64,000 nt of DNA from Phyllobacteriaceae bacterium (GTDB lineage: Bacteria > Pseudomonadota > Alphaproteobacteria > Rhizobiales > Rhizobiaceae), in contig PAPF01000029.1 of NCBI GenBank assembly GCA_002708825.1, positions 1-64,000 of the forward strand, in the 5' to 3' direction. The notes under the pieces are model-generated. The model searched no databases. It saw only the letters and a list, made by a program, of their open reading frames with translations, and was not told the DNA's origin. A program made the position numbers and the translations under genes. Below are positions 39,117-48,282 of this stretch, one piece after another. Position 1 is the first letter of the stretch. Every line of letters starts with the position of its first letter.

Positions 39117-39971
39117 TCACGGGTTGTATTTCAGCTTGACCCAGGAGCGGCCTGCCACCGGACAGGTGATCTTCTTCCACAGGTAGTGGGCCGCGCGCGC
39201 AAATGGCCGCTTCAATTCGGTCCAGGCTTTTCCCAGAAAGTGACGAACCGGATGCCTTCGCGCTCGCAAGACTAACTTGCTCTCGACCCGCCCTGCTTCC
39301 AGCGATGACCGTTCCGCCGCCTCCGGCAGGAAAAGCTCCGACGAAAATTGTTGCTGTATGCACACCGCCGGCGCCGCCTGCCACAGCATGAAATCGGGTA
39401 TCACCGTCGTCGCGGGGTCGAAGATCGCGTGATCGACCGGTTGCGAGAAGGTCTCCGTCCGTTCCAGCAGCGCCGCCGCGCAGTCGCGCGACAGGATGTA
39501 ACCACCGCAGCCGATGTGCAGCGAATACAACCGCCGGATCCGCACATCACCAACCATGGCCCCCGTTGCGCCCAGTTCGATGTGCCGCCGTGCCGCCTTT
39601 TCGAGTTTCACCACATGCATGTCGCCGGTCAGCCAGGACGCATCGGTCAGCAACCTTGCCAGGCTGCGGGAGAAATGCACATCGTCCTCGAACACCGCGC
39701 CGTGGCCGCTTTCAAGCGCGGCGATCCTTTTCCAGGCCTCCCGATGGCTCAGGAAACAGGCGACCTCGGAGCGGGTGAGTGGCCTTTCGCCTTCCTGCGG
39801 GCAATAGACGCGCCGGACCTGTTCCTCATCCATCGCCTGACCATTGCAGGCATTTATTCGATACATTTCTAAATTATTTTCTATTGATAGAGACTCTATG
39901 TATTTTCTTCTTTCTTTTGATTTTTCTAAATTAATATAGTACGCAGGTATCAAGCGATGATCCCGTACCAA
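39117..39971 (-). CDS. Glycosyltransferase family 25
   Basis: A 284-residue LPS-type glycosyltransferase (PF01755). Conserved blocks: IPAYYINLEKSKERR, LTRSEVACFLSHREAWKRI, GAVFEDDVHFSRS (DxD-like metal site) and GCGGYILSRDCAAALL. GT25 enzymes add galactose or related sugars to LPS core. The 5' 90 bases are strongly AT-rich compared with the rest. No signal or membrane helix, consistent with a cytoplasmic, membrane-associated enzyme. Confidence 0.88.
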   Translation of the reverse strand: MVRDHRLIPAYYINLEKSKERRKYIESLSIENNLEMYRINACNGQAMDEEQVRRVYCPQEGERPLTRSEVACFLSHREAWKRIAALESGHGAVFEDDVHFSRSLARLLTDASWLTGDMHVVKLEKAARRHIELGATGAMVGDVRIRRLYSLHIGCGGYILSRDCAAALLERTETFSQPVDHAIFDPATTVIPDFMLWQAAPAVCIQQQFSSELFLPEAAERSSLEAGRVESKLVLRARRHPVRHFLGKAWTELKRPFARAAHYLWKKITCPVAGRSWVKLKYNP

Positions 39972-40136
39972 TACTTTTCAATATTGGTCAGGTGCCTCAT
40001 TCGGGGATGGATCGTCAACCCGGATTTTGTTCGGCAAGCAATTCGTCAGGGCAATCGCAATAGCGGCGCGGCCCGGATTGACGTTGGCGGAACCGCGAAG
40101 CGGCGCCTGGCCAGGTCCTGGACTGGCGGAAACCGC

Positions 40137-40991
40137 CTACCCTTCGGACCGCTCGCCAACCCGGCTGACAACGCCCTTCACATAGGCCAGGGCCTGCGCC
40201 CGCTTGCGGGCAGAGACCAGGTTGGCCGGCGAGAGCAGCTTCAGGATCGCCCCGGCGAGACTGCCCAGGACAGGAAACGGCCGGCCATGCTTGCGCATGG
40301 TGTAAACCCGCGAACGCGCCATGTGATAGGACTTGATGCGCGCCGTTTCCGGATTGCGCGGCGAACCGCGCCCCTCCAGGTGAACGATCTCGGCCTCGCG
40401 CACGAAGCGCAGCGGGCCGAAGCGCTGCTTGAGGCGCAGCGAAAGGTCGTCATCCTCGTGATAGAGGAAGATTGCCGGGTCGAACCCGCCTTCCGCCTCG
40501 AACTGCGCGCGCCGGCAGAAGAAGGCAGCCCCCGAGAGGACCGGCACCGGCCCGCTTTCCTCCGGCCATCCCCGCGCCAGCCTTTCACGCCGGGCAAGCA
40601 GGATCGAACCGCGCTTGAAATAGGCCTGGCCGTTGCGGTCGCGAATGCGCGGGTTGAAGCCGCTGGCGTCGGGATGCGCATCCGCCGCCGCTTCCAGCGC
40701 CGCCAGGGCGCCCGGTTCCAGCGCCGCGTCCGGATTGAGGAAAAGCAGGAACTCGGTCCCCGCCAGCGCCGCGCCGGCATTGCAGCCGCGCCCGAAGCCG
40801 AGGTTTTCCTCCAGCCGCACCACATGGGCGCCGGCAGCGCGCGCGATCTCGCCGCTGGCATCCGTGCCGGCATTGTCGACCACGACGACCGGCACGCCCT
40901 GCGGGATCGAGGCCAGCATGGCAGGCAGCACGTCCGCGCTGTTCCAGGCGACCGAAACGATGGTGGTGCGCGGCGCGCCGGGCGCGGTCAT
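40137..40991 (-). CDS. Glycosyltransferase family 2
   Basis: A 284-residue GT-A enzyme: TTIVSVAWNSADVLPAMLASI, VVVVDNAGTDASGEI, LEENLGFGRGCNAG and the metal motif in FLLFLNPDAALEPG, followed by FDPAIFLYHEDDDLSLRL, the rhamnosyl/galactofuranosyl-like acceptor region. Its start (ATGA) overlaps the stop of the GT4 gene at 40988-40991, so they form an operon. In rhizobia this spot holds LPS core genes such as lpsE/lpsD/lpsC, and this gene probably adds a core or O-chain sugar. Confidence 0.9.
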   Translation of the reverse strand: MTAPGAPRTTIVSVAWNSADVLPAMLASIPQGVPVVVVDNAGTDASGEIARAAGAHVVRLEENLGFGRGCNAGAALAGTEFLLFLNPDAALEPGALAALEAAADAHPDASGFNPRIRDRNGQAYFKRGSILLARRERLARGWPEESGPVPVLSGAAFFCRRAQFEAEGGFDPAIFLYHEDDDLSLRLKQRFGPLRFVREAEIVHLEGRGSPRNPETARIKSYHMARSRVYTMRKHGRPFPVLGSLAGAILKLLSPANLVSARKRAQALAYVKGVVSRVGERSEG

Positions 40992-42046
40992 CGCGTGCTC
41001 TCCCCGGCCCACAGCCGCTCATAGACGGCCTGCAAGCCTTGCGCCTCGCGGGCCAGCGCGAAATGCGCCCGTACATGGTCCAGCGCCGCAGCGCCATGGG
41101 CGTCCGCCATTGCAGGATCCGCCAGATAGGGCCGGATCGCCTCGCGCAGCGCATCGCCGTCGCCGGCCGGTACCACCGCGCCCGTCTTGCCCTGCACGAT
41201 CATCTCGGCATAGGCCCCGGCATCGCTTGCCACCACCGCCGTGCGCGAGGCCATCGCCTCCAGCGGCGTCAGGCCGAAGCCCTCGTTGCGCGACGGCGCG
41301 ACATAGAGGCTCACCCGCCGGTACCAGGGCCGGATGTCGTCCACCTCGCCCAGGAACCGGATGCGATCGTTGAGGCCCGCCGCATCGATGCGCGCCTGCA
41401 GCCGGTCGGCGAAAGCCCTGTGCTCGGGCGTTACCCGCCCGGTGATGACCGCCGTCCAGCCGGGATGGTCCGGCAGAAGCGCGATCATCGCATCCACGAA
41501 AAGGTCGGTGCCCTTCTGCTCGCGCACCCGGCCGAAACAGCCGACCGCCCGCTCGCCCGGCAGCCCGGACGCGGCAAAGGCGTCGGATGCGTCGCGGGGC
41601 GGATGGAACCGCTCCAGGTCGATGCCGTGCATGTTCACGGTGTGGGGCACGTCGAGATAGGAACCCGAGCGCGCGCTCGTTGCCACCACGGCGTCCATGC
41701 GCCGGATCAGCCATTTGGTGAAGGGCTTGTGGTGGCGCTGCGCCGCCGATGTGAACAGGAGTTTCAGCGGCATTCGCAACACGTCGCGCAGCAAGATGCC
41801 TGCGATCATCTCGACATTGCGCCGCGCGTGCCAGACGCGCCAGCGCTGCCGCGCCGGTCGCCGCCAAAGGGCCGGAAGCTGCCACCACGCCATGGACGGC
41901 ATGCCGTCCGGCAGGCCGGGCCCCAGCGTGACGATCGACAGCCCGGAGCGCGCCTGCTCCGGCACGAGCTGGATCACAGTCGACGTGACGCCGGACAGCC
42001 GCCGCTTGAAATGCGGTGCGATGACCTCGACGTCCCTGATCTGCAT
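40988..42046 (-). CDS. lpsB: LPS core glycosyltransferase family 4 (LpsB/LpcC-like)
   Basis: A 352-residue retaining GT-B enzyme. The N-terminal part starts QIRDVEVIAPHFKRRLSGVTSTVIQLVP and has HHKPFTKWLIRRMDAVVATS; the C-terminal nucleotide-sugar domain has VGCFGRVREQKGTDLFVDAM and the E-x7-E motif in PSRNEGFGLTPLEAMAS. The N-terminal GVTSTV element and the position directly next to greA are those of rhizobial LpsB/LpcC, the LPS-core mannosyltransferase. The gene symbol is by synteny and pattern. Confidence 0.86.
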   Translation of the reverse strand: MQIRDVEVIAPHFKRRLSGVTSTVIQLVPEQARSGLSIVTLGPGLPDGMPSMAWWQLPALWRRPARQRWRVWHARRNVEMIAGILLRDVLRMPLKLLFTSAAQRHHKPFTKWLIRRMDAVVATSARSGSYLDVPHTVNMHGIDLERFHPPRDASDAFAASGLPGERAVGCFGRVREQKGTDLFVDAMIALLPDHPGWTAVITGRVTPEHRAFADRLQARIDAAGLNDRIRFLGEVDDIRPWYRRVSLYVAPSRNEGFGLTPLEAMASRTAVVASDAGAYAEMIVQGKTGAVVPAGDGDALREAIRPYLADPAMADAHGAAALDHVRAHFALAREAQGLQAVYERLWAGESTR

Positions 42047-42068
42047 GATCCGCGTCCGCCCTGCCGTG

Positions 42069-42542
42069 TCAGACGTATCTGACCTCGAGGATCTCGTAAC
42101 CCTTGGCCCCGCCCGGTGCGTTCACCTCAATGGTGTCGCCGGCTTCCTTGCCGATCAGCGCGCGGGCGATGGGGGAAGAAATGGAAATCCGGCCCTCCTT
42201 CACATCGGCTTCCTGGTCGCCGACGATCTGGTAGGTCTTCTCTTCCTCGGTATCCTCGTCGACGAGCAGCACCGTGGCGCCGAACTTGATCGTGCTTCCG
42301 CCCAGCTTGGCCACGTCGATCACCTCGGCGCGGGCCACCAGGTCCTCCAGTTCGCCGACCCGGCCCTCGTTCAGGCTCTGGGCTTCCTTGGCGGCGTGAT
42401 ATTCGGCGTTTTCCGAAAGGTCCCCGTGCGCGCGCGCTTCGGCGATGGCGTCAATGATGCGCGGGCGTTCTTCCTGCTGGCGCCAGCGCAGTTCCTCCTT
42501 CAGCGCCTCGAAGCCTCGTTGCGTCATCGGTACCTTGTTCAT
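42069..42542 (-). CDS. greA: Transcription elongation factor GreA
   Basis: A 157-residue factor: N-terminal coiled coil ([48 protein letters not shown]) with the acidic tip residues at [10 protein letters not shown], and the C-terminal FKBP-like domain ([22 protein letters not shown]). It rescues backtracked RNA polymerase. The lps genes are downstream with a 22-base gap and may be cotranscribed. Confidence 0.97.
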   Translation of the reverse strand: MNKVPMTQRGFEALKEELRWRQQEERPRIIDAIAEARAHGDLSENAEYHAAKEAQSLNEGRVGELEDLVARAEVIDVAKLGGSTIKFGATVLLVDEDTEEEKTYQIVGDQEADVKEGRISISSPIARALIGKEAGDTIEVNAPGGAKGYEILEVRYV

Positions 42543-42630
42543 GGTCTCACCTGTACTTCGGCTTCCGGGCGGGGCCCGGCTGCCGGGTTGTCACTGTGCG
42601 GAACTTGCCCGCTCCCCTCGCGAACGGGCA

Positions 42631-42668
42631 AAAAGAAAACGGTCACCGGTATGATCCGGCGAACCGTT
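42631..42668 (-). terminator. Intrinsic terminator between the PH-like gene and greA
   Basis: On the minus strand ACGGTTCGCCGG pairs imperfectly with CCGGTGACCGT and is followed by TTTCTTTTTG. Confidence 0.75.
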
Positions 42669-42720
42669 CAGACTGAAAATCAAATATAACACCGATTTGG
42701 GCATTTTCACGCGAAAAATG

Positions 42721-43269
42721 TCAGGCCGCGCCCGCAGCGGCCGCTTGCAGCCCCTGGCGGGCAGGCCGTTGGCGCAGTCCCCTCTGGCGGTGGCGCGCCA
42801 TGGCCGCGATCGCCCGTTTCGCCCGGGCCGCGTCCTTCAGCCCCGAAACGGCGACATGCCCGCCATCGGCAAGTTCGAGCACCAGGCTTCCGCTGCCGGT
42901 CAGCCGTCCGTTCAGGCTTCCGCGAAGCGCCATGCCGGTGATGAAGTCGTAGCTCAGCGTTTCACGCTGCGGCGCGGTCACACCCTGTTCGATCACGATG
43001 GCATGGGAAAGAAGCTGCACGCGCTGCGCGGCCGCGGCAAGCAGGCCATGCGCGGCCAGCACCGGGCTGGCCAGGCAACCGCCGAGCAGCGCAAGGCGGG
43101 CGAGCGGCACGGAACCCTGCCCGGCAAGCCAGAATGCGAACCAGGTGCCCAGAAAGAGGCAGGCGACGCCAAGCGCCGGCAGCAGGAATGCCGCATGGGA
43201 GATGGCAAAGGCCGCGCGGGCTTCTTCCGGCGCGACGGGGATGAGCGGGTTGTCGTTGACCCCCTGCAT
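42721..43269 (-). CDS. Membrane protein with PH-like (YdbS/DUF304) domain
   Basis: A 182-residue protein with two transmembrane helices (AAFLLPALGVACLFLGTWFAFWLA and LALLGGCLASPVLAAHGLLAAA) followed by a bacterial PH-like domain: QRVQLLSHAIVIEQGV, RETLSYDFITGM and HVAVSGLKDAARAKRAIAAM. The start at 43269 (MQGVNDNPLIPV) is favoured over 43365. Function of the family is unknown; it is probably involved in inner-membrane lipid or protein organisation. Confidence 0.7.
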   Translation of the reverse strand: MQGVNDNPLIPVAPEEARAAFAISHAAFLLPALGVACLFLGTWFAFWLAGQGSVPLARLALLGGCLASPVLAAHGLLAAAAQRVQLLSHAIVIEQGVTAPQRETLSYDFITGMALRGSLNGRLTGSGSLVLELADGGHVAVSGLKDAARAKRAIAAMARHRQRGLRQRPARQGLQAAAAGAA

Positions 43270-43421
43270 GCCTGATTCTCCGTATGGCGTCCGCGAAAGG
43301 ATACACGTCTTGCACGCGTTGCGACAGACCGGCTGCGCGCGCGACCATTGCGCCATCACCTTCATGTGAACGGCCGGCAGGCCAACTTGCCCACGCGCGC
43401 GTATCGCCTAAGTTTCAGGCC

Positions 43422-44555
43422 ATGAGAAACAAGACATCCACAATCGCCCTCGCCGCTGCCGGCCTTCTGGCCGCTGCAACCGCTTTCGCGCAGACGACGA
43501 CGCACGAGACATCCGCCGGTCCGGTGACAGCCACCGTCATGACCGACGACCTGTCCCATCCCTGGGGCATGGCCTTCCTGCCTGACGGATCCGTCCTTGT
43601 GACGGAGCGGGAAGGACGCCTGCGCCTTTTCGCCGATGGCGCACTCTCCGCTCCCATGAGCGGTGTGCCGGAGGTCGCCGATACCGGCCAGGGTGGCCTG
43701 CTCGACGTGGCGATTGCCAACGATTTCGCCGAGACCGGCATCATTTTCCTGTCCTTCTCCGAACCGGGACGCGGCGGACAGGGCACGGCCATCGCCCGGG
43801 CGCGGCTGGTGCGTGACGGTGGTTCTGCACGGCTGGAGGATGTCCGGGTAATCTTCTCCATGGCGCAGAAGCCCCGCTCCGGCCGCCATTTCGGCTCGCG
43901 CATCGTGCCCGCGCCCGACGGCACGATCTTCTTCACCATCGGCGACCGCGGCGATGACGAACGCGCACAGGACATGAACGACCATGCCGGCGCAGTGCTT
44001 CGCATCAATCCGGACGGCTCGGTTCCCCGTGACAATCCATGGACGGAGAAGGACGGCACGCAGCCGGAACTCTGGTCCAAGGGTCATCGCAATCCGCAGG
44101 GCGCAACCTGGGACCCCGTCACGGATTCGCTCTGGATCACCGAACATGGCGCGCGCGGCGGCGACGAGTTGAACAACCCGCAGCGCGGCCGCAACTATGG
44201 CTGGCCGGTCATTTCCTACGGCGAGCACTATTCCGGCGCGAAGATCGGCGTCGGCACCGAGGCTCCCGGATACGAACAGCCTGAATTCTACTGGGATCCC
44301 TCCATCGCGCCGTCGGGCCTGACCGTCTATGACGGCAACATGTTTTCCGAATGGCAGGGCGATTTCCTGGCCGGTGCGCTGAAGTTCCAGCTCGTTTCCA
44401 GGGTCGAGCGCGGTGCGAACGGGGAAATCGGCCCCGAGGAGCGCATGTTCGAAGGCGCATTCGGGCGTATCCGTGATATCGAGGTGGCGTCCGATGGTTC
44501 CATCTGGCTCATCACCGACGAGGACCCGGGCCAGATGATCCGCATTGCCAGATAG
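43422..44555 (+). CDS. PQQ-dependent aldose sugar dehydrogenase family protein
   Basis: A 377-residue secreted six-blade beta-propeller of the glucose/sorbosone dehydrogenase family. It has a signal peptide (ALAAAGLLAAATAFAQ), the opening block LSHPWGMAFLPDGSVLVTERE, GGLLDVAIANDF, SGRHFGSRIVPAPDGTIFFTIGDRG with the catalytic histidine, KGHRNPQGATWDP and WITEHGARGGDELN. YliI-like members oxidise aldoses with soluble PQQ in the periplasm. The start at 43422 is fixed by the signal peptide. Confidence 0.92.
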   Translation: MRNKTSTIALAAAGLLAAATAFAQTTTHETSAGPVTATVMTDDLSHPWGMAFLPDGSVLVTEREGRLRLFADGALSAPMSGVPEVADTGQGGLLDVAIANDFAETGIIFLSFSEPGRGGQGTAIARARLVRDGGSARLEDVRVIFSMAQKPRSGRHFGSRIVPAPDGTIFFTIGDRGDDERAQDMNDHAGAVLRINPDGSVPRDNPWTEKDGTQPELWSKGHRNPQGATWDPVTDSLWITEHGARGGDELNNPQRGRNYGWPVISYGEHYSGAKIGVGTEAPGYEQPEFYWDPSIAPSGLTVYDGNMFSEWQGDFLAGALKFQLVSRVERGANGEIGPEERMFEGAFGRIRDIEVASDGSIWLITDEDPGQMIRIAR

Positions 44556-44569
44556 GCTTGATCGCAGGC

Positions 44570-45067
44570 ATGAGAGTGGTCATGACCGTCATCTACATCG
44601 TCCTCGCCATTCTCGTCGCCGTCGTCCTGGTATTCGCCTTCGACCGGCACGCCTTCTGGGCACGCATTGCCGGACCCGCCGATCTCGGACGCTACGATTT
44701 CGACAACGCCCCGCGCAGCCGCACGCCCAATGACGCGCTTGCCTGCACGCCGGGCCTTTGCGGCAGCGAGCCCGATATCGAGGTCGGCGAAAGCAGCGAA
44801 ACGCCAGCGGCCCTTGTCGCCGCCATCATCCGGCGGGTGGCGCAAGGCAGCCGGCCATTCGAGCGCGTCGATGACGGCCGCGATCCCGGCTATGCCCGTT
44901 TCGTCGTCCGCTCGCCGCTCATGCGCTTTCCCGATACCGTCGACATCGAGGCGGTCGAACTGGCCAATGGCAGGACCGGCCTTCGTGCCTATGCCCGCGC
45001 CCAGCTCGGCCGGGCCGATTTCGGTGCAAACAAGGCCTTTCTGCGCGCTATCCTGCCACCCGGCTGA
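44570..45067 (+). CDS. DUF1499 membrane protein
   Basis: A 165-residue protein with one N-terminal transmembrane helix (VIYIVLAILVAVVLVFAF) and a DUF1499 domain outside it (PNDALACTPGLCG with two cysteines, ARFVVRSPLMRFPDTVDIEAVEL). It starts 15 bases after the sugar dehydrogenase stop and is probably cotranscribed. A TTG at 44558 could add four residues. Function unknown. Confidence 0.8.
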   Translation: MRVVMTVIYIVLAILVAVVLVFAFDRHAFWARIAGPADLGRYDFDNAPRSRTPNDALACTPGLCGSEPDIEVGESSETPAALVAAIIRRVAQGSRPFERVDDGRDPGYARFVVRSPLMRFPDTVDIEAVELANGRTGLRAYARAQLGRADFGANKAFLRAILPPG

Positions 45068-45175
45068 CATGAACCTTTCAGCCTTTTCGATGGCAATCAT
45101 TGACGGATTTTGATTGACCGGGCGCTTGCGCCAGGGGAGACGGGAGCGGCAACCGCCTGTCCGGAATCCCGAGCC

Positions 45176-46060
45176 ATGACCCGCATTCGCGCGAACCTGC
45201 TTCTCCTCACCTCCGGTGCCATCTGGGGCATGGGCTTTGTCGCCCAGTCGACCGCCATGGAGAATATCGGTCCGTGGCTGTTCATCGGCCTTCGCTTTGT
45301 CCTCGCCACGCTGGCCATGCTGCCGCTTGCACTGCGCGAGGCCCGCCGCTCGGAAACGCCGCTGACCCCGGCGGATTGGCGTGCATTCATGCTGACCGGC
45401 CTTTTCTTCTTCGCAGGCATGGGCGCGCAGCAACTGGGCCTGCAGACAACCTCGGTGACCAATGCGGGCTTCCTCACCGGGCTTTATGTCGTCTTCACGC
45501 CCTTCCTCGCCATCGCCCTGTTCCGCCAATGGCCACATCCGGTGATCTGGCCGGCCGCCGCGCTCGCCATGACCGGCATCTGGTACCTGTCCGGCGGCCG
45601 GCTGGAGAGCCTGACGCCGGGCGACTGGCTGACGGTCCTGTGCGCGCTGTTCTGGGCCATGCAGGTCACGCTGACAGGCCGCTACGCTGCCTCGTCGGGC
45701 CGCCCGGTCGCGCTCGCCGTCACGCAGTTCGCGCTCAGCGCCGTGCTCGGCCTGGCCTTCGCCATCGCCATGGAGCCGTGGGACATGGCGGCAATCGGTC
45801 TTGCCGCGCCGGAAATCCTTTATGCCGGTGTCTTCGCCGGCGGCATTGCCTTCACCATCCAGGCAGTGGCGCAGCGCCACACGACCGCGCCGCAGGCCGC
45901 GATCTTCCTGTCCTCGGAAGCCGTGTTCGCCGCCATCCTCGGCGCGCTCCTGCTTGGTGAGCGGCTTGGGTTCCAGGGCTATGCCGGCTGCGCGCTCATG
46001 CTGGCCGCCATGCTCGCCGTCGAGATCGTCCCGGCGATCAAACGCCGCAAGCCGGCCTGA
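45176..46060 (+). CDS. EamA/DMT family transporter
   Basis: A 294-residue integral membrane protein with ten predicted helices in two EamA repeats (first begins LLLTSGAIWGMGFVAQSTAM, second WLTVLCALFWAMQVTLTGRYA) and the family signature QAAIFLSSEAVFAAILGALLLGE in the penultimate helices. It is a drug/metabolite exporter of unknown substrate. The start at 45176 is the family start (MTRIRANLLLL). Confidence 0.93.
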   Translation: MTRIRANLLLLTSGAIWGMGFVAQSTAMENIGPWLFIGLRFVLATLAMLPLALREARRSETPLTPADWRAFMLTGLFFFAGMGAQQLGLQTTSVTNAGFLTGLYVVFTPFLAIALFRQWPHPVIWPAAALAMTGIWYLSGGRLESLTPGDWLTVLCALFWAMQVTLTGRYAASSGRPVALAVTQFALSAVLGLAFAIAMEPWDMAAIGLAAPEILYAGVFAGGIAFTIQAVAQRHTTAPQAAIFLSSEAVFAAILGALLLGERLGFQGYAGCALMLAAMLAVEIVPAIKRRKPA

Positions 46061-46157
46061 CATGCCACGCAATGGCCTTGGACGTTAACGCCGGGGGCAA
46101 GGCTTCCTTTACCGCCGCCATATTAGCGTTCCTGCTTTCACGACCGCGGAGCAGGAC

Positions 46158-46892
46158 ATGACAGGCTTGAAGTACCGGGTTGCCCGCGCCCTGGCGCTCG
46201 CCATCACGGGATTGGCGCTCAGCGGCTGTTTCGGCGACGACGACACGCTGCGTCCGTCCGCCGGCGTCGACCGTCAGACCCGCACCGCCTCGCTGTTCGG
46301 CGGCATGATGAGCCCGGACCTGTTCGCCGAGCCGTCGCAAGTCATGCCGGCCGCCGAAACGGCCTGCCGCAAGCGCCTCAGGCGCCTCGACGTGGAATTC
46401 CGCGACGTCCCCCGCATCAGCGAGGGTGGTGGCTGCGGCATCGCATGGCCGGTGGAGGTCACCCGCCTGCCCCATGGCGTGAAACTGCAACCGGCGGCGA
46501 CCGTGACCTGTGCCATGGCCGAGGCCGTGGCGAAGTGGACGGACGAGGAACTGGTGCCGGCGGCGCGCCTGCGCTACCTGTCCGGCGTCGACACCATCCG
46601 CCAGGGTTCCTCCTATTCCTGCCGGCGCATTCGTGGAGAGGGCAAACTGTCGGCCCATGCCACCGGCGACGCCATCGACATCATGGACATCACGCTCAAC
46701 AGCGGCCGCAAGGTCGATGTGCGCAAGCCCGGCTTCTTCTCCTTCCGCGAAAAAAGCCTGCTGGCCTCTGTCCGCGAGGATGCCTGCCCCTATTTTTCCA
46801 CCGTGCTGGGACCCGGATACGATCGCGCCCACAGGGATCATTTCCATTTCGACGTCATGGAACGGTCGTCCGGCTACCGCGTGTGCAAATAG
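46158..46892 (+). CDS. Extensin-like family lipoprotein
   Basis: A 244-residue protein with a lipoprotein signal (LALAITGLALSGC, lipobox LSGC) and the Extensin-like C-terminal domain (PF06904): CGIAWPVEVTRL, CAMAEAVAKWTDE, SYSCRRIRGEGKLSAHATGDAIDIMDITL and HRDHFHFDVM. Despite the plant-like name, this fold resembles D-Ala-D-Ala carboxypeptidase/VanY-type cell wall enzymes, with histidine and aspartate ligands in SAHATGDAIDI and DHFHFD. A role in the cell wall is inferred. Confidence 0.9.
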   Translation: MTGLKYRVARALALAITGLALSGCFGDDDTLRPSAGVDRQTRTASLFGGMMSPDLFAEPSQVMPAAETACRKRLRRLDVEFRDVPRISEGGGCGIAWPVEVTRLPHGVKLQPAATVTCAMAEAVAKWTDEELVPAARLRYLSGVDTIRQGSSYSCRRIRGEGKLSAHATGDAIDIMDITLNSGRKVDVRKPGFFSFREKSLLASVREDACPYFSTVLGPGYDRAHRDHFHFDVMERSSGYRVCK

Positions 46893-46926
46893 GGCAGTTC
46901 CTGCCCGGATGTGACGAGGGCGGGAC

Positions 46927-47295
46927 ATGGCACCGGTCGAGGTCTGGTATGACGGGCAATGCCCGGTCTGCCGCATGGAAGTGGGCTGGTATGGCCGCAT
47001 GGACCGGGTTGGCGCCATCGCCTGGCATGACATCACGGCCCTGCCTGACCACGCGCTGCCAGCCGGGAAGACGCGCGACGATCTGCTGAACCGCTTTCAC
47101 GTTCGCGACACGCAGGGCCGCTGGCATGTCGGTGTCGATGCCTTCGCGCGGATCTGGCGCGAATTGCCCTTCCTGCGCCACGCCGCCTTCCTGTTCCGGG
47201 TTCCCGGACTGCGCCAGATGGCCGGGGCAGGATACCGCCTGTTCCTGGCCTGGCAGCGAAGCCATCGCCGCCGCCGCGCCGGAAACCGGCCCTGA
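46927..47295 (+). CDS. DCC (DUF393) thiol-disulfide oxidoreductase-like protein
   Basis: A 122-residue protein whose N-terminus VEVWYDGQCPVCRMEV has the DxxCxxC motif of the DCC family, with the usual RVGAIAWHDIT and GVDAFARIWRELPFLRH segments. The family is presumed to be thioredoxin-like; substrate unknown. It follows the extensin-like gene by 34 bases on the same strand. Confidence 0.86.
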   Translation: MAPVEVWYDGQCPVCRMEVGWYGRMDRVGAIAWHDITALPDHALPAGKTRDDLLNRFHVRDTQGRWHVGVDAFARIWRELPFLRHAAFLFRVPGLRQMAGAGYRLFLAWQRSHRRRRAGNRP

Positions 47296-47310
47296 CGACC
47301 CGGCTCCGGC

Positions 47311-47700
47311 CTATCCTTCCGGCGGGATGGGCGTCGGGCGCCCCTCCGCATCCAGCGCCACCATGATGAAATCGGCGTGGGTGACGCGTTCCATGATGTC
47401 GGAGAGATAACGCTGCGCCCAGGCTTCCACCGCCAGGACCATGGAGGTGCGGCCCACCTTCACGATGTCGATGTGGATGGCCAGCGTGTCGCCCACCTTC
47501 ATCGGCTTGGCGAAGGACATTTCCTTGACAGCCGCCGTGACGACACGGCCGCGCGCCCGTTCGGCGGCGCGAATCCCGCAGGCAAGGTCCATCTGCGCCA
47601 TGACCCAGCCGCCGAAGATGTCGCCCGCGGCATTGGCATCGGCCGGCATGGCCAGCGTGCGCAGTGTCAGCTCGCCCTTCGGCGCGATCGTCTCCGTCAT
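47311..47700 (-). CDS. yciA: Acyl-CoA thioesterase (YciA-like, hotdog fold)
   Basis: A 129-residue hotdog thioesterase. The conserved block NAAGDIFGGWVMAQMDLACGIRA carries the catalytic aspartate, followed by VVTAAVKEMSFAKPMKVGDTLAIH and a YciA-type end with THADFIMVALDAEGRPTPIP. It hydrolyses acyl-CoA in the cytoplasm and usually acts as a hexamer. Convergent with the DCC protein gene. Confidence 0.92.
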   Translation of the reverse strand: MTETIAPKGELTLRTLAMPADANAAGDIFGGWVMAQMDLACGIRAAERARGRVVTAAVKEMSFAKPMKVGDTLAIHIDIVKVGRTSMVLAVEAWAQRYLSDIMERVTHADFIMVALDAEGRPTPIPPEG

Positions 47701-47795
47701 GGCATCCGTCCCGTTTCGCCTTGCTTCGCTTCCCGGTTAGGCAAGTCCGCCCATCCGGTCAACAGCCGCCACCGGCAAGTCCGTTGCACGCAACG

Positions 47796-47827
47796 AAAAA
47801 AGCGGCGCACCCTGAAAGTGCGCCGCC
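47796..47827 (-). terminator. Terminator of the cytochrome c gene
   Basis: Minus-strand stem GCGGCGCAC/GTGCGCCGC (nine perfect pairs) followed by TTTTTT, 60 bases beyond the cytochrome stop. Confidence 0.9.
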
Positions 47828-47886
47828 CGGCTGTCGTGGGCGCCCCTCCCCTCGAAGGACGCCCGCGCCGGAGTTGTCGGCCGGAC

Positions 47887-48282
47887 TCAGTTGGCCAGCG
47901 ATTTCAGGTAGGCGACGATCATCTCCTGCTCGGCCTTGTCCTCCACGCCCACATGGCGCATGCGCGTGCCCGGCAGCATGCCGTCATTGTCCTCCATCCA
48001 GGCTTTCAGCGAGGCGTCGGTCCAGACGATGCCGGAATTCTTCAAGGCGTCGGAATAGGCGAAGCCGTCCAGGCTGCCGGCCTTGCGGCCGACCACGCCG
48101 GCCAGCGGCGGGCCGTAGGTCTTGCCCCCGGCGGCGGCCGGGTTGTGGCAGACCTGGCAGCGCTGCCCGAAGAACAGCTTGCCGGCGGCGATCATGGCGT
48201 CCTCGGCAAAGGCCGGTTGCACGGCGGCAAGGCCGGACAGGGCAGCCAGTGCGGCCACCAGGTGATGTTTCATCATGTGCAT
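47887..48282 (-). CDS. Class I c-type cytochrome
   Basis: A 131-residue exported cytochrome: signal peptide (HHLVAALAALSGLAAVQPAFA), one haem site RCQVCHNPAA (CxxCH) and the methionine ligand in MLPGTRMRHVGV. The insert and length fit mitochondrial-type cytochrome c550/c2 of alphaproteobacteria. It carries electrons in the periplasm. The start at 48282 follows GGAGGGG-like sequence and gives the signal peptide. Its donor and acceptor are not evident from the neighbours. Confidence 0.93.
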   Translation of the reverse strand: MHMMKHHLVAALAALSGLAAVQPAFAEDAMIAAGKLFFGQRCQVCHNPAAAGGKTYGPPLAGVVGRKAGSLDGFAYSDALKNSGIVWTDASLKAWMEDNDGMLPGTRMRHVGVEDKAEQEMIVAYLKSLAN

